A stretch of 64,000 nt of DNA, taken from assembly GCF_046025915.1 (NCBI RefSeq), contig NZ_JAQQFR010000002.1, positions 248,001 to 312,000 of the forward strand, written 5' to 3'. The notes below the pieces were generated by a model. That model did no database searches, was not told the origin of the DNA, and saw nothing but the letters and a program-made list of their open reading frames with translations. Each line of letters begins with the position of its first letter. The stretch's first letter is position 1. This document shows, in pieces, positions 55,249-63,510 of the stretch. This stretch comes from Herbaspirillum rhizosphaerae_A (lineage in GTDB: Bacteria; Pseudomonadota; Gammaproteobacteria; Burkholderiales; Burkholderiaceae_D). The position numbers and the translations under genes are program-made.

Positions 55249-56025
55249 ATGGAGTCGGGGCAGCGCAGATCTCTGCTGCAGGCGCCCGCTGTACAAGCTT
55301 TAATCGTTTTATGCGCAGCCTTGGTGTTGGCGCTGCTGATCCGGCAGGTCAGTGAGCACACCTTCGGCGTTGACGTTACTCCCATTCCTTTTGCTGTTTT
55401 GCACGGTGCGTTGGCGGCTGGTATTGCCTACGCCCGTCGCATGGCGTCCTGGTGGATGCCGATTCTCTTCTTTTTTCCACCTGCTGCGGTACTGGTCAAT
55501 TCACTGCAGTTGCCGCCAGTGCTCTTCCTGGCTATTTTCCTGTTCCTGTTGTTGTTGTTCTGGTCGACCTTTCGTAGCCAGGTACCGTTCTATCCGTCCG
55601 GACGTCCGGTGTGGGATGCGGTGGCTGAGTTATTGCCGGCAGATCGACCTCTCAAGGTCATCGATATCGGCAGCGGTTTGGGTGGGGCGGTATTGTATTT
55701 ATCCCGTGTCAGGTATGACAGCCGCTTTGTCGGAATTGAACTGGCGCCTTTGCCTTGGCTGGTCAGTCACGTACGGGCCTTGTTGACGGGCAGTCGCGGC
55801 AGTTTTATCCGCGGTGACTACACCTTGCTGGATTTTGCAGACTACGACGTAATTTTTGCGTATCTGTCGCCTGCCGCAATGACTGCGTTATGGAATAAAG
55901 CGAGGGTGGAAATGCGCTCGGGCACGTTGTTGCTGAGCTATGAATTCATCATCGAGGGAGCCAAGCCGACTATCACCGTACAGCCGAAGCAAAACGGCCC
56001 GGTTTTATATGGTTGGCATATGTGA
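55249..56025 (+). CDS. Membrane-anchored class I SAM-dependent methyltransferase
   Basis: A 258-residue protein with three or four hydrophobic helices in its first ~100 residues and a C-terminal Rossmann methyltransferase domain (VIDIGSGLGGAVLYLSR, then FVGIELAPLPW). Start ATG 55249; an upstream ATG at 55237 lies 12 bp earlier. It lies between flhDC and motAB in the same direction, suggesting a link to motility or envelope. Its substrate is unknown. Confidence 0.78.
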   Translation: MESGQRRSLLQAPAVQALIVLCAALVLALLIRQVSEHTFGVDVTPIPFAVLHGALAAGIAYARRMASWWMPILFFFPPAAVLVNSLQLPPVLFLAIFLFLLLLFWSTFRSQVPFYPSGRPVWDAVAELLPADRPLKVIDIGSGLGGAVLYLSRVRYDSRFVGIELAPLPWLVSHVRALLTGSRGSFIRGDYTLLDFADYDVIFAYLSPAAMTALWNKARVEMRSGTLLLSYEFIIEGAKPTITVQPKQNGPVLYGWHM

Positions 56026-56061
56026 AACAAAAAAGAGCTGTGTTACATTCAACTCACGTTA

Positions 56062-56088
56062 TCAAGTTTTTATCTTTGGTGTCGTAAT
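56062..56088 (+). promoter_or_regulatory. Candidate sigma-28 (FliA) promoter upstream of motA
   Basis: TCAAGTTT (close to the sigma-28 -35 TAAAGTTT) is followed after exactly 11 bases by GTCGTAAT, a partial match to GCCGATAA. It lies about 115 bp before motA. The -35 box is good and the -10 box weak. Confidence 0.45.
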
Positions 56089-56200
56089 TGAAAATGAAAG
56101 CCCTCTTTCGGTCATGTATTCCATCATTTGCTTGAGAAGATTGCATGTAACCTGATAGCAGGTAAAAAACACTGAACGCCACTGGGACGGGAGTAGGCAC

Positions 56201-57061
56201 TTGTTAGTCATAATTGGATATGTGATCGTCATGGCGTCCGTCTTCGGCGGATTTGCAATGGCCGGGGGGCATCTAGGGGCACTCTTTCAACCAATCGAAC
56301 TGCTGATGATCGGCGGCGCGGCGGGTGGTGCTTTTCTTGTCGGTAACAACAACAAAGCCATCAAGGCAACGCTCAAGGCGCTGCCAACGGTCTTCAAGGG
56401 GTCGACTTACACCAAAGCTCTGTACATGGAGCTGATGTCGCTGATGTTCGAAATTCTGACCAAGTCCCGTAAAGAAGGCTTGATGTCAATCGAAGGCGAT
56501 ATCGAAGAACCGGAAGCCAGTCCGATTTTCAGTAAATATCCGGGCGTTCTGGCAGATCATCATCTGATCGAGTTCATGACCGACTATCTGCGGTTGATGG
56601 TGTCGGGGAACATGGATGCGTTTCAGATCGAAAATCTGATGGACAACGAAATCGAGACCCATCATCACGAAGGCGAAATTCCCGCACATTGTATTGCCAA
56701 GCTCGGCGACGGTATGCCGGCGTTCGGTATCGTGGCGGCGGTGATGGGCGTGGTGCACACGATGGAATCGGTGGGTATCCCGCCATCCGAACTGGGTATG
56801 CTGATTGCGCATGCGTTGGTCGGTACCTTCCTCGGTATTCTGCTTGCATACGGCTTTGTGGGTCCCTTGTCGAGCTTGCTGGAGCAAAAGCTCCATGAGT
56901 CGACCAAGATCTATCAATGCGTCAAAGTGACTTTGCTCGCCAGCCTGAATGGGTATGCTCCTGCCTTGTCGATCGAATTCGGTCGTAAGGTCCTGTTCTC
57001 GACAGAACGTCCTTCCTTCCTCGAGTTGGAAGAGCACGTCAAACAGGCAAAAGGCAAGTAA
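56201..57061 (+). CDS. motA: Flagellar motor stator protein MotA
   Basis: A 286-residue inner-membrane protein with four helices that forms the proton channel with MotB. The start is a TTG at 56201, behind GGGACGGGAG. The N-terminal LVIIGYVIVMASVFGGFAM matches MotA, as does the conserved proline region PPSELGMLIAHALVGTFLG. Confidence 0.93.
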   Translation: MLVIIGYVIVMASVFGGFAMAGGHLGALFQPIELLMIGGAAGGAFLVGNNNKAIKATLKALPTVFKGSTYTKALYMELMSLMFEILTKSRKEGLMSIEGDIEEPEASPIFSKYPGVLADHHLIEFMTDYLRLMVSGNMDAFQIENLMDNEIETHHHEGEIPAHCIAKLGDGMPAFGIVAAVMGVVHTMESVGIPPSELGMLIAHALVGTFLGILLAYGFVGPLSSLLEQKLHESTKIYQCVKVTLLASLNGYAPALSIEFGRKVLFSTERPSFLELEEHVKQAKGK

Positions 57062-57094
57062 TCCGACATGACCCGTAATCAGCAGGAGTAAGGC

Positions 57095-58027
57095 ATGGCC
57101 GACGAAGGGCTACGTCCCATTATTGTTAAACGCATCAAGAAAGGCGGCGGCGGTCATCACGGCGGCGCCTGGAAGATCGCCTACGCCGACTTCGTGACGG
57201 CGATGATGGCGTTCTTTCTGCTGATGTGGCTGCTTGGCTCAACCGCCAAGGGCGACCTCAATGGTATCGCCGAATATTTCAAGACTCCTCTCAAAGTAGC
57301 TATGGCCGGTGGCTCCGGCAGCGGCGACGCCAATACGGTGTTGCCCGGCGGCGGTAAAGATCTGACGCGCCAGGAAGGCCAATTACGCAAGGGTGAAAAT
57401 GAAGTCGTCAACAAGCGAAGCGTACGCGCAGCGCAGGCCGAACTCGAAAAAGCTGAGCGCCAGCGTCTCGATGAATTGAAGAAACGCATCGAAACCGCCA
57501 TCGACAGCAGCCCGACACTGAAGCAATTCAAGAATCAACTGCTAATCGACATTACCTCAGAGGGTTTGCGCATCCAGATCGTGGATGAAAAGAACCGTCC
57601 GATGTTTGCCTTGGCCAGTGCGCAATTGCAACCGTACACGCGTGAAATCCTGCGCGAGATCGGCAAAACGCTAAATGACGTGCCTAACAAAATCAGTCTC
57701 TCCGGGCATACCGATGCCACGCCCTATTCCAGCGGTGAAAAGGGATACAGCAACTGGGAATTGTCCGCCGACCGCGCGAATGCATCGCGCCGCGAGCTGA
57801 TTTCCGGTGGCATGGATGAATCCAAGGTACTGCGCGTGGTTGGGTTGTCGTCAGCGGTGCTTTTGGATAAGGAAGATCCTTTCAATCCGATCAACCGTCG
57901 CATCAGCATCATCGTCATGAACAAGAAGGCTGAAGAGTTGGTGCAAAACGGTGGGTCGTCATCTCTGGATGTAACGTCCGATTCGGACGTGAAAGATGGT
58001 CTCAGCGAACAGCCTGCCAAGAATTAA
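57095..58027 (+). CDS. motB: Flagellar motor stator protein MotB
   Basis: 310 residues. The N-terminal membrane helix carries the proton-binding Asp32 in KIAYADFVTAMMAF. The C-terminal OmpA-like domain binds peptidoglycan (LSGHTDATPYSSG, then LSADRANASRREL). A positively charged leader IKKGGGGHHGGA is seen. It is 33 bp downstream of motA, in one operon. Confidence 0.94.
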   Translation: MADEGLRPIIVKRIKKGGGGHHGGAWKIAYADFVTAMMAFFLLMWLLGSTAKGDLNGIAEYFKTPLKVAMAGGSGSGDANTVLPGGGKDLTRQEGQLRKGENEVVNKRSVRAAQAELEKAERQRLDELKKRIETAIDSSPTLKQFKNQLLIDITSEGLRIQIVDEKNRPMFALASAQLQPYTREILREIGKTLNDVPNKISLSGHTDATPYSSGEKGYSNWELSADRANASRRELISGGMDESKVLRVVGLSSAVLLDKEDPFNPINRRISIIVMNKKAEELVQNGGSSSLDVTSDSDVKDGLSEQPAKN

Positions 58028-58070
58028 CTGGACTTTAAACACCAGGCCCAATTGAAAAGGAGGGCTTTGC

Positions 58071-58625
58071 ATGTCGACACCTAAAATGCGGCAAGAACTC
58101 AAGCGTTTGTTGCTCGATACGGCAAGCGGCGGAAGCAGGCAATTGACGGAAGTCGAGACGGATCTGGTGCAAACCAACATCCTTCTCGGAGAAGCCATCG
58201 AGAAGCTGGGATCCAGCTTCATGGAATTGCATACCGCCGTACTTGCGCAACAAAAAGAACTCGAAGTCGTCATGGCCGGCAAGGGCACTTTGTCTGCTGA
58301 CGATGTCGGCCGCCTCAAGGTGATGCAGGACGAGATCACCGTGCATGTCAATGCAGCAGTTACGGGTCTGCAATTCCAGGATATGACAAGCCAATTGCTG
58401 GAGCGGATCGTGCGCCGTGTGATTGGTTTGCGTGATGCGTTGGGCGTGTTGAGCGCCAACAGTTTTGAAATCACTCCAGACAGTTCTCAGTCGATTGAGG
58501 AGTTGGAAGGCCTGCTGAAAAACACGGTCGAGTCGATGGAAGAGCGTCTGACAGCGCTCGAAAACGGCTTGTGGAAAACAGTACGGCAAACACGGATGGA
58601 GAGCGGCGATATCGAATTGTTTTAA
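58071..58625 (+). CDS. CheZ-like chemotaxis protein with D-x3-Q motif
   Basis: A 184-residue helical protein between motB and cheY. It contains QFQDMTSQLLERIVRR, with D104 and Q108 in the same D-x3-Q spacing as the catalytic D143/Q147 of E. coli CheZ, and a short acidic-hydrophobic tail ending GDIELF, like the CheY-binding C-terminal peptide of CheZ. Overall it is shorter than CheZ (214). It likely dephosphorylates CheY~P; the full CheZ may also exist elsewhere. Function inferred from motif and position. Confidence 0.72.
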   Translation: MSTPKMRQELKRLLLDTASGGSRQLTEVETDLVQTNILLGEAIEKLGSSFMELHTAVLAQQKELEVVMAGKGTLSADDVGRLKVMQDEITVHVNAAVTGLQFQDMTSQLLERIVRRVIGLRDALGVLSANSFEITPDSSQSIEELEGLLKNTVESMEERLTALENGLWKTVRQTRMESGDIELF

Positions 58626-58777
58626 TTCAACGCCGCCTCAATATGCATGTTCAGCAAGCTTGATCGATGATCTGAGCAGTAAGCTGAATTTACACGTGTG
58701 ATAGTAATTTTTGATAATGGATGCGGCATAATGAGTTGGGCAAACTCAGACCCGCAAACAAAGAACAGGGAGTAAAA

Positions 58778-59143
58778 ATGTCTAAAACAATTCTTGCGGT
58801 AGACGACTCGGGCTCACTGCGCCAGATGGTGGTGTTCAGCCTGAAGGCAGCCGGCTATCAGGTTACCGAAGCGGTAGACGGGCAAGATGCGCTGGACAAA
58901 GCGAAGCTGCAGACGTTCGATCTGGTGTTGACCGATCAGAACATGCCGCGCATGGATGGTCTGACGCTGATTCGCTCCTTGCGCGCACTGACCAGCTATC
59001 AACGCGTACCTATCCTCATGCTGACGACAGAGTTCAGCGATGAAATGAAGGCCAAAGGTAAGGCCGCCGGCGCCAATGGCTGGCTGGTAAAGCCTTTCGA
59101 TCCGCAGCGTTTGACAGAAGTGGTTAAAAAAGTCATCGGCTAG
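58778..59143 (+). CDS. cheY: Chemotaxis response regulator CheY
   Basis: A single receiver domain of 121 residues. Acidic pocket D9/D10, phospho-acceptor D53 (LTDQNMPRMDG), switch threonine in MLTTEF and K105 in VKPFDP. ATG 58778 behind ACAGGGAG. It lies between the CheZ-like gene and cheA. The QxMxxMDG form is typical of CheY of betaproteobacteria. Confidence 0.93.
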   Translation: MSKTILAVDDSGSLRQMVVFSLKAAGYQVTEAVDGQDALDKAKLQTFDLVLTDQNMPRMDGLTLIRSLRALTSYQRVPILMLTTEFSDEMKAKGKAAGANGWLVKPFDPQRLTEVVKKVIG

Positions 59144-59198
59144 TGTCAATAATTAACGATAAAAAATACACCTAAAGCATCTATGACGGAGCCCAATC

Positions 59199-61331
59199 AT
59201 GACCATTGATATGAGCCAGTTTTTCCAGGTGTTTTTCGACGAGGCCGAGGAAGGCCTTGCCGAAATGGAAAAGCTTCTGCTGGCCGTTAATGTGTCGGAT
59301 CCCGACGACGAAGATCTGAACGCGATCTTTCGTGCGGCCCATTCGATCAAGGGCGGATCAGCTACGTTTGGCCTGACCGACATTACCGAAATAACGCACG
59401 TACTCGAATCTTTGCTGGACCGTATTCGCCAAGGGCAGATGGCATTGACCAGTCAGCATGTCGATGCATTTTTGGCGGCAAAGGATATTCTGAAATCCAT
59501 GCTTGATGGACATCGCCATGGTGCGACCGTCGATCTGGATGCTGTTGCCGATGTTCGTATGCTGCTGCAATCGTTGTCCGCGGGCGCCAGTAAAAAGACG
59601 GCTGCGCCACAAGCACTCGTTGGCTCTGGCGGCCTGAGTCGTTATCGTATTGAATTGCCGCAGCTTGCCGAGCGTGAGCTCGAGGCGTTGCAGCAAGAGC
59701 TGGGTCTTCTCGGAACTATTGAAAAGACCGAGGCAGAAGAAGGGCGCTGTGTCTTCATGCTGGATACGATTAAAGGCGCCGACAGCATTCATGAAATTTG
59801 CTCCTTCCTTGTCAATGCCGACGACCTGAAGATTTCTCAGGCTGTTGCTGCGCGTTCGAAAGAAGAAGAGCAGGGTTATGGGTTCTTTGCCCCATTCGTG
59901 CCGCAGGATGCTACCGATGAAGAGCGCGGCTATGGTTTCTTTGCCCCCTTCGTGCCGGTGAACGCGACTGACAAAGAGCGTGGCTATGGTTTCTTCGAGC
60001 CTTTTGTGCCGAAAGGTGACGTCGAGCAAGCCAAGCAGGCGGCAGAAACCGCTGCACATGGTGATCACGACGAACCTCCTGCGTTGGCGGTGACTGAACA
60101 TGCCGGCGAAAAGAAAGCCAAGGGAGAAAAGCCGCCGGTTCACGAATCGTCTTCGATTCGTGTCGGCATCGAAAAGGTGGATCAACTGATCAATCTTGTC
60201 GGTGAGCTGGTTATCACACAGGCGATGATCGAGCAGCGTACCGGCAGTCTGGATCCGATGCTGCATGAACATTTGCTGAACAGCGTCAGCCAACTCACAC
60301 GTAACACTCGTGACCTGCAAGAGTCGGTCATGTCGATACGCATGATGCCGATGGACTACGTGTTCTCACGTTTTCCGCGCATGGTGCGTGATCTTGCTGC
60401 CAAGCTCAACAAGCGCGTTGAGTTTGTTACTCACGGCGCTGCGACCGAGCTGGATAAGGGACTGATTGAACGTATCGTCGATCCGCTGACCCATCTGGTG
60501 CGCAATAGTATTGACCACGGGATTGAAATTCCCGAAACACGCCTTGCGGCCGGCAAGACCGATTACGGTACTTTATCGCTTTCGGCTGAGCATCAAGGCG
60601 GCAATATCATTATCGAAGTGACTGATGACGGCGGTGGATTGAACCGCGAGCGGATTCTGGCCAAGGCCAAGCAGCAAGGCATGGGCGTCTCGGACAATCT
60701 GAGCGATAGCGATGTCTGGCAGTTGATTTTTGAGCCGGGTTTCTCCACTGCCGAGCAAGTGACTGACGTATCCGGCCGTGGTGTGGGCATGGACGTGGTC
60801 AAACGTAATATTCTGGCCATGGGTGGCGCAGTCGATATTCGCTCCAGCAAGGGTTTTGGTACGACTATTTCCATTTCCTTGCCGCTCACGCTGGCGATTC
60901 TGGATGGCATGTCGATTCGCATCGGCCATGAAATCTACATATTGCCGCTTGGATACGTGGTTGAGTCGTTGCAGCCGGCAACCCAGGACGTCAAGGAAAT
61001 CAGCGGCCAGGGCAAGGTTATCAAGGTTCGCGGTGAATATCTGCCCTTGTTGCCGCTGTATCAGATCTTCAATATCGAATCGACTTTTACCGACCCTTCG
61101 CAGGGATTGGTGGTTATTTTGGAATCAGATGGCAAGAAAGCTGCATTATTCGTCGATGATTTGATTGGCCAGCAGCAAATTGTTGTCAAGAACCTGGAAT
61201 CCAATTATCGTAAGGTTGCAGGGATTTCTGGTGCTACTATTCTGGGTGACGGCGGCGTTGCCTTAATCATAGATGTTGCCGCTTTACTGCGATCAACAAG
61301 GCAGTTAAGCGATGAATCCGTATTTTCCTGA
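59199..61331 (+). CDS. cheA: Chemotaxis histidine kinase CheA
   Basis: 710 residues. HPt domain P1 with phospho-acceptor H48 in RAAHSIKGGSATFG. A P2-like region follows (about 147-215). A linker of three 18-residue repeats carries GYGFFAPFVP (223-274). Then dimerisation P3 (VDQLINLVGELVITQ), ATPase P4 with N box HLVRNSIDHGIE, G boxes DDGGGL and GRGVGMDVV, and CheW-like P5 at the C-terminus. Phosphorylates CheY upstream. The repeated linker is unusual. Confidence 0.95.
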   Translation: MTIDMSQFFQVFFDEAEEGLAEMEKLLLAVNVSDPDDEDLNAIFRAAHSIKGGSATFGLTDITEITHVLESLLDRIRQGQMALTSQHVDAFLAAKDILKSMLDGHRHGATVDLDAVADVRMLLQSLSAGASKKTAAPQALVGSGGLSRYRIELPQLAERELEALQQELGLLGTIEKTEAEEGRCVFMLDTIKGADSIHEICSFLVNADDLKISQAVAARSKEEEQGYGFFAPFVPQDATDEERGYGFFAPFVPVNATDKERGYGFFEPFVPKGDVEQAKQAAETAAHGDHDEPPALAVTEHAGEKKAKGEKPPVHESSSIRVGIEKVDQLINLVGELVITQAMIEQRTGSLDPMLHEHLLNSVSQLTRNTRDLQESVMSIRMMPMDYVFSRFPRMVRDLAAKLNKRVEFVTHGAATELDKGLIERIVDPLTHLVRNSIDHGIEIPETRLAAGKTDYGTLSLSAEHQGGNIIIEVTDDGGGLNRERILAKAKQQGMGVSDNLSDSDVWQLIFEPGFSTAEQVTDVSGRGVGMDVVKRNILAMGGAVDIRSSKGFGTTISISLPLTLAILDGMSIRIGHEIYILPLGYVVESLQPATQDVKEISGQGKVIKVRGEYLPLLPLYQIFNIESTFTDPSQGLVVILESDGKKAALFVDDLIGQQQIVVKNLESNYRKVAGISGATILGDGGVALIIDVAALLRSTRQLSDESVFS
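59865..60020 (+). repeat. 54-bp-period tandem repeat inside cheA (GYGFFxPFVP x3)
   Basis: Codons 223-274 encode three copies of an 18-residue unit: GYGFFAPFVPQDATDEER, then GYGFFAPFVPVNATDKER, then GYGFFEPFVPKGD. The units start at G226, G244 and G262. DNA copies have diverged at third positions, so the repeat is not recent. Confidence 0.9.
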
Positions 61332-61353
61332 TTTTTTATAAGGGCCATTTATC

Positions 61354-61860
61354 ATGTCAGACAACATGTCGAAAACTATTTCCGGCTTTGGCGAAAAAGC
61401 CGACAGCACGGGAAATGAATTCCTCGCCTTTACCTTGGGCAAGGAAGAGTACGGTATCGATATCCTGAAAGTCCAGGAAATCCGCGGTTACGAAGCCGTG
61501 ACCCGTATCGCGAACTCGCCTGACTTCATCAAGGGTGTCGTCAATCTGCGCGGCATCATTGTTCCTATCGTCGACATGCGCATCAAGTTCCAGCTGGGCG
61601 AACCGACATACGATCAATTCACCGTCGTGATTATCCTGAACATCTCCGGTCGCGTGGTCGGTATGGTTGTGGACAGCGTTTCGGACGTGATCACCTTGTC
61701 GCCAGAACAAATCAAGCCGGCGCCTGAAATGGGTACCACGTTTGACTCCGACTACCTGATCGGTCTGGGTACACTGGATGAGCGCATGCTGATCCTGGTT
61801 GATATCGACAAGCTGATGTCCAGCGCCGATATGGGCCTGATCGAAAAGCTGGCAGCATAA
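61354..61860 (+). CDS. cheW: Chemotaxis coupling protein CheW
   Basis: 168 residues; adaptor linking CheA to receptors. CheW fold with FLAFTLGKEEYGIDILKVQE near the N-terminus and VVNLRGIIVPIVDMRIKF in the middle. It follows cheA by 22 bp and ends the transcript at a strong terminator. An ATG four codons on is an alternative start. Confidence 0.94.
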   Translation: MSDNMSKTISGFGEKADSTGNEFLAFTLGKEEYGIDILKVQEIRGYEAVTRIANSPDFIKGVVNLRGIIVPIVDMRIKFQLGEPTYDQFTVVIILNISGRVVGMVVDSVSDVITLSPEQIKPAPEMGTTFDSDYLIGLGTLDERMLILVDIDKLMSSADMGLIEKLAA

Positions 61861-61888
61861 GCAACAGCTAATACAGCTCCGGACAAAG

Positions 61889-61927
61889 GCACACGCCGCA
61901 TGGCTCTGCGGCGTGTGCTTTTTTCTT
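61889..61927 (+). terminator. Rho-independent terminator after cheW
   Basis: Perfect 12-bp arms GCACACGCCGCA/TGCGGCGTGTGC with a 6-base loop, followed by T6CT4. It closes the motility/chemotaxis block. Confidence 0.9.
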
Positions 61928-62083
61928 TTGTGTGGGATAACGTAACCATGACTAAAGCTGCTCATGACATGAGCATTGCGTGAGAAGCTGGTTCTTTGCC
62001 CCCAGACCTCGACCGGCATGGACGATGTATGCCGATCGAAGCGTGGTGGTGAAACCGATCGCAGATGTCTGCGTGGATTGAGC

Positions 62084-63310
62084 TTAGTGGAAGTGTTCCG
62101 TCGATGCCGGTACGTCTTCCGGCATTTCCGCGTGCACCAGATCGCCATCCGGCGCCGGGAATAGCGGCGTGCCGCAATCATCGCAGAACTCCATCGTATA
62201 GCGTTCCGCATGCAGCTTGATGTGGACAATACCGCACTCGCGCAAAACCTCCAGAATCTCTTCTATCGGCGTTTTGGCGCTCTCTGGCTCGGATAGGTCG
62301 CGCACTTCATCTCCGTCCTCCTGCTCGTACAACGGCCACACAATGCCGTAGACGATGCCGTCATCGTCGGCCAGATTGAATCCAATGCGATATTCATCGA
62401 TTTGGCCGTTGATGTTCTCGCAGAAGCTACCGATGTTGGCGTGCAGCTCCGACGAGGCGACGCCCAGCGTTTGCGTCAGGTAATGATCGGCCGCTCGGAT
62501 GGCGGCGGGGCGGATGCGCTTGTCTGCCTCACGGCAAGCAAAGTAATACGGCTGTGGAAGCAGCAACTCTACATTGCAACCAGGGAGGAAGCGCGTCAGC
62601 AGCGGGGTCGCTTGAGTCGTCCACGCTTTGAGGGCAGCCTCTTTTTCGTGGATGACCGAGGCGTGTTCATCCATTTGCCAGCGAAACAGCGGTGCACCAG
62701 TCGGTACCGCTACTGCAGCGATCATGTAGCGTGTGTCAGCGAGGAAGGGCGCGGTCGGTGTTTGTTCCAGAGCGAGTTGCGGCTGACTTTGTTTGAGCGC
62801 TGCCTGTCCCATGCGTTGGGCGAGAGCAAATACATCTGCATGATGGCGTGGCAACTGCTCGATCGCATACAAGGTCGGCGCCAGCGCCAGATGGGCGTTG
62901 TCTGCCAGAACATGGGCGTGCAAGTGGGCGAACAAGCCGTTGCGAACGTCGGCCGGCAGGTTGCCGGAGGCGATGCTGAAGCGCGTCCAGGCCAACACCG
63001 GCAGCGCCAGCAATTGCACGCTATAGAGTTTGCCGTCATATTCAAGCGCGCACGCTTCGCTGTTGGCTTCTACGGCCTCAACCAGCACGTCGTAGGCTTC
63101 AAGATCGGATTTGAACAGATGATCCAGCGCGGAATCGATCATGCCTTGATGCGCGCTTTTCAGTTGTTTGTGCAGCAGCAGATCGAGGGATCGCTCCCAA
63201 GCTCTTTCTTCCAGGCGACTGGTGGAGCCGGCGACCGCTTGTGATGAATTGACCAGGCGCTGACTTTCAGCGGACAACCTGGAGGAGGAACGTTTGGCGG
63301 GGCGGCGCAT
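62084..63310 (-). CDS. DUF2863 family protein
   Basis: A 408-residue soluble protein of a family known mainly from Burkholderiales. Its C-terminus has a paired cysteine motif FCDDCGTPLFPAPDGDLVHA, which may bind zinc; the rest lacks recognisable motifs. It is converging on cheW and is alone on the minus strand. Function unknown. Confidence 0.78.
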   Translation of the reverse strand: MRRPAKRSSSRLSAESQRLVNSSQAVAGSTSRLEERAWERSLDLLLHKQLKSAHQGMIDSALDHLFKSDLEAYDVLVEAVEANSEACALEYDGKLYSVQLLALPVLAWTRFSIASGNLPADVRNGLFAHLHAHVLADNAHLALAPTLYAIEQLPRHHADVFALAQRMGQAALKQSQPQLALEQTPTAPFLADTRYMIAAVAVPTGAPLFRWQMDEHASVIHEKEAALKAWTTQATPLLTRFLPGCNVELLLPQPYYFACREADKRIRPAAIRAADHYLTQTLGVASSELHANIGSFCENINGQIDEYRIGFNLADDDGIVYGIVWPLYEQEDGDEVRDLSEPESAKTPIEEILEVLRECGIVHIKLHAERYTMEFCDDCGTPLFPAPDGDLVHAEMPEDVPASTEHFH

Positions 63311-63436
63311 GATGAAATATCGACAATCAAATGGTAGGAATACCTATTGTAGTTGATTCGACATCGCCTCGGGGATTGCCTTCAGGCATGCATTTTTATC
63401 AACGCAAAGGCGTGTGTTCACACGGCACTTTCCCCA

Positions 63437-63467
63437 TAAAAAAACGCCGGTCGAAACCGGCGTTTTT
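63437..63467 (-). terminator. Rho-independent terminator of the aconitase gene
   Basis: Stem AAAACGCCGGT/ACCGGCGTTTT with loop CGAA; on the minus strand it is followed by a T run, about 45 bp after the aconitase stop. Confidence 0.88.
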
Positions 63468-63510
63468 GTTTGCTGCACGTCCCGCAGTGCGGACGTTTCG
63501 ACTGGCGTGC

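Noticed and set aside
59865..60020. CRISPR or satellite array
   Set aside because: The three units are in frame inside cheA, with diverged third positions and no spacers; this is a protein repeat.
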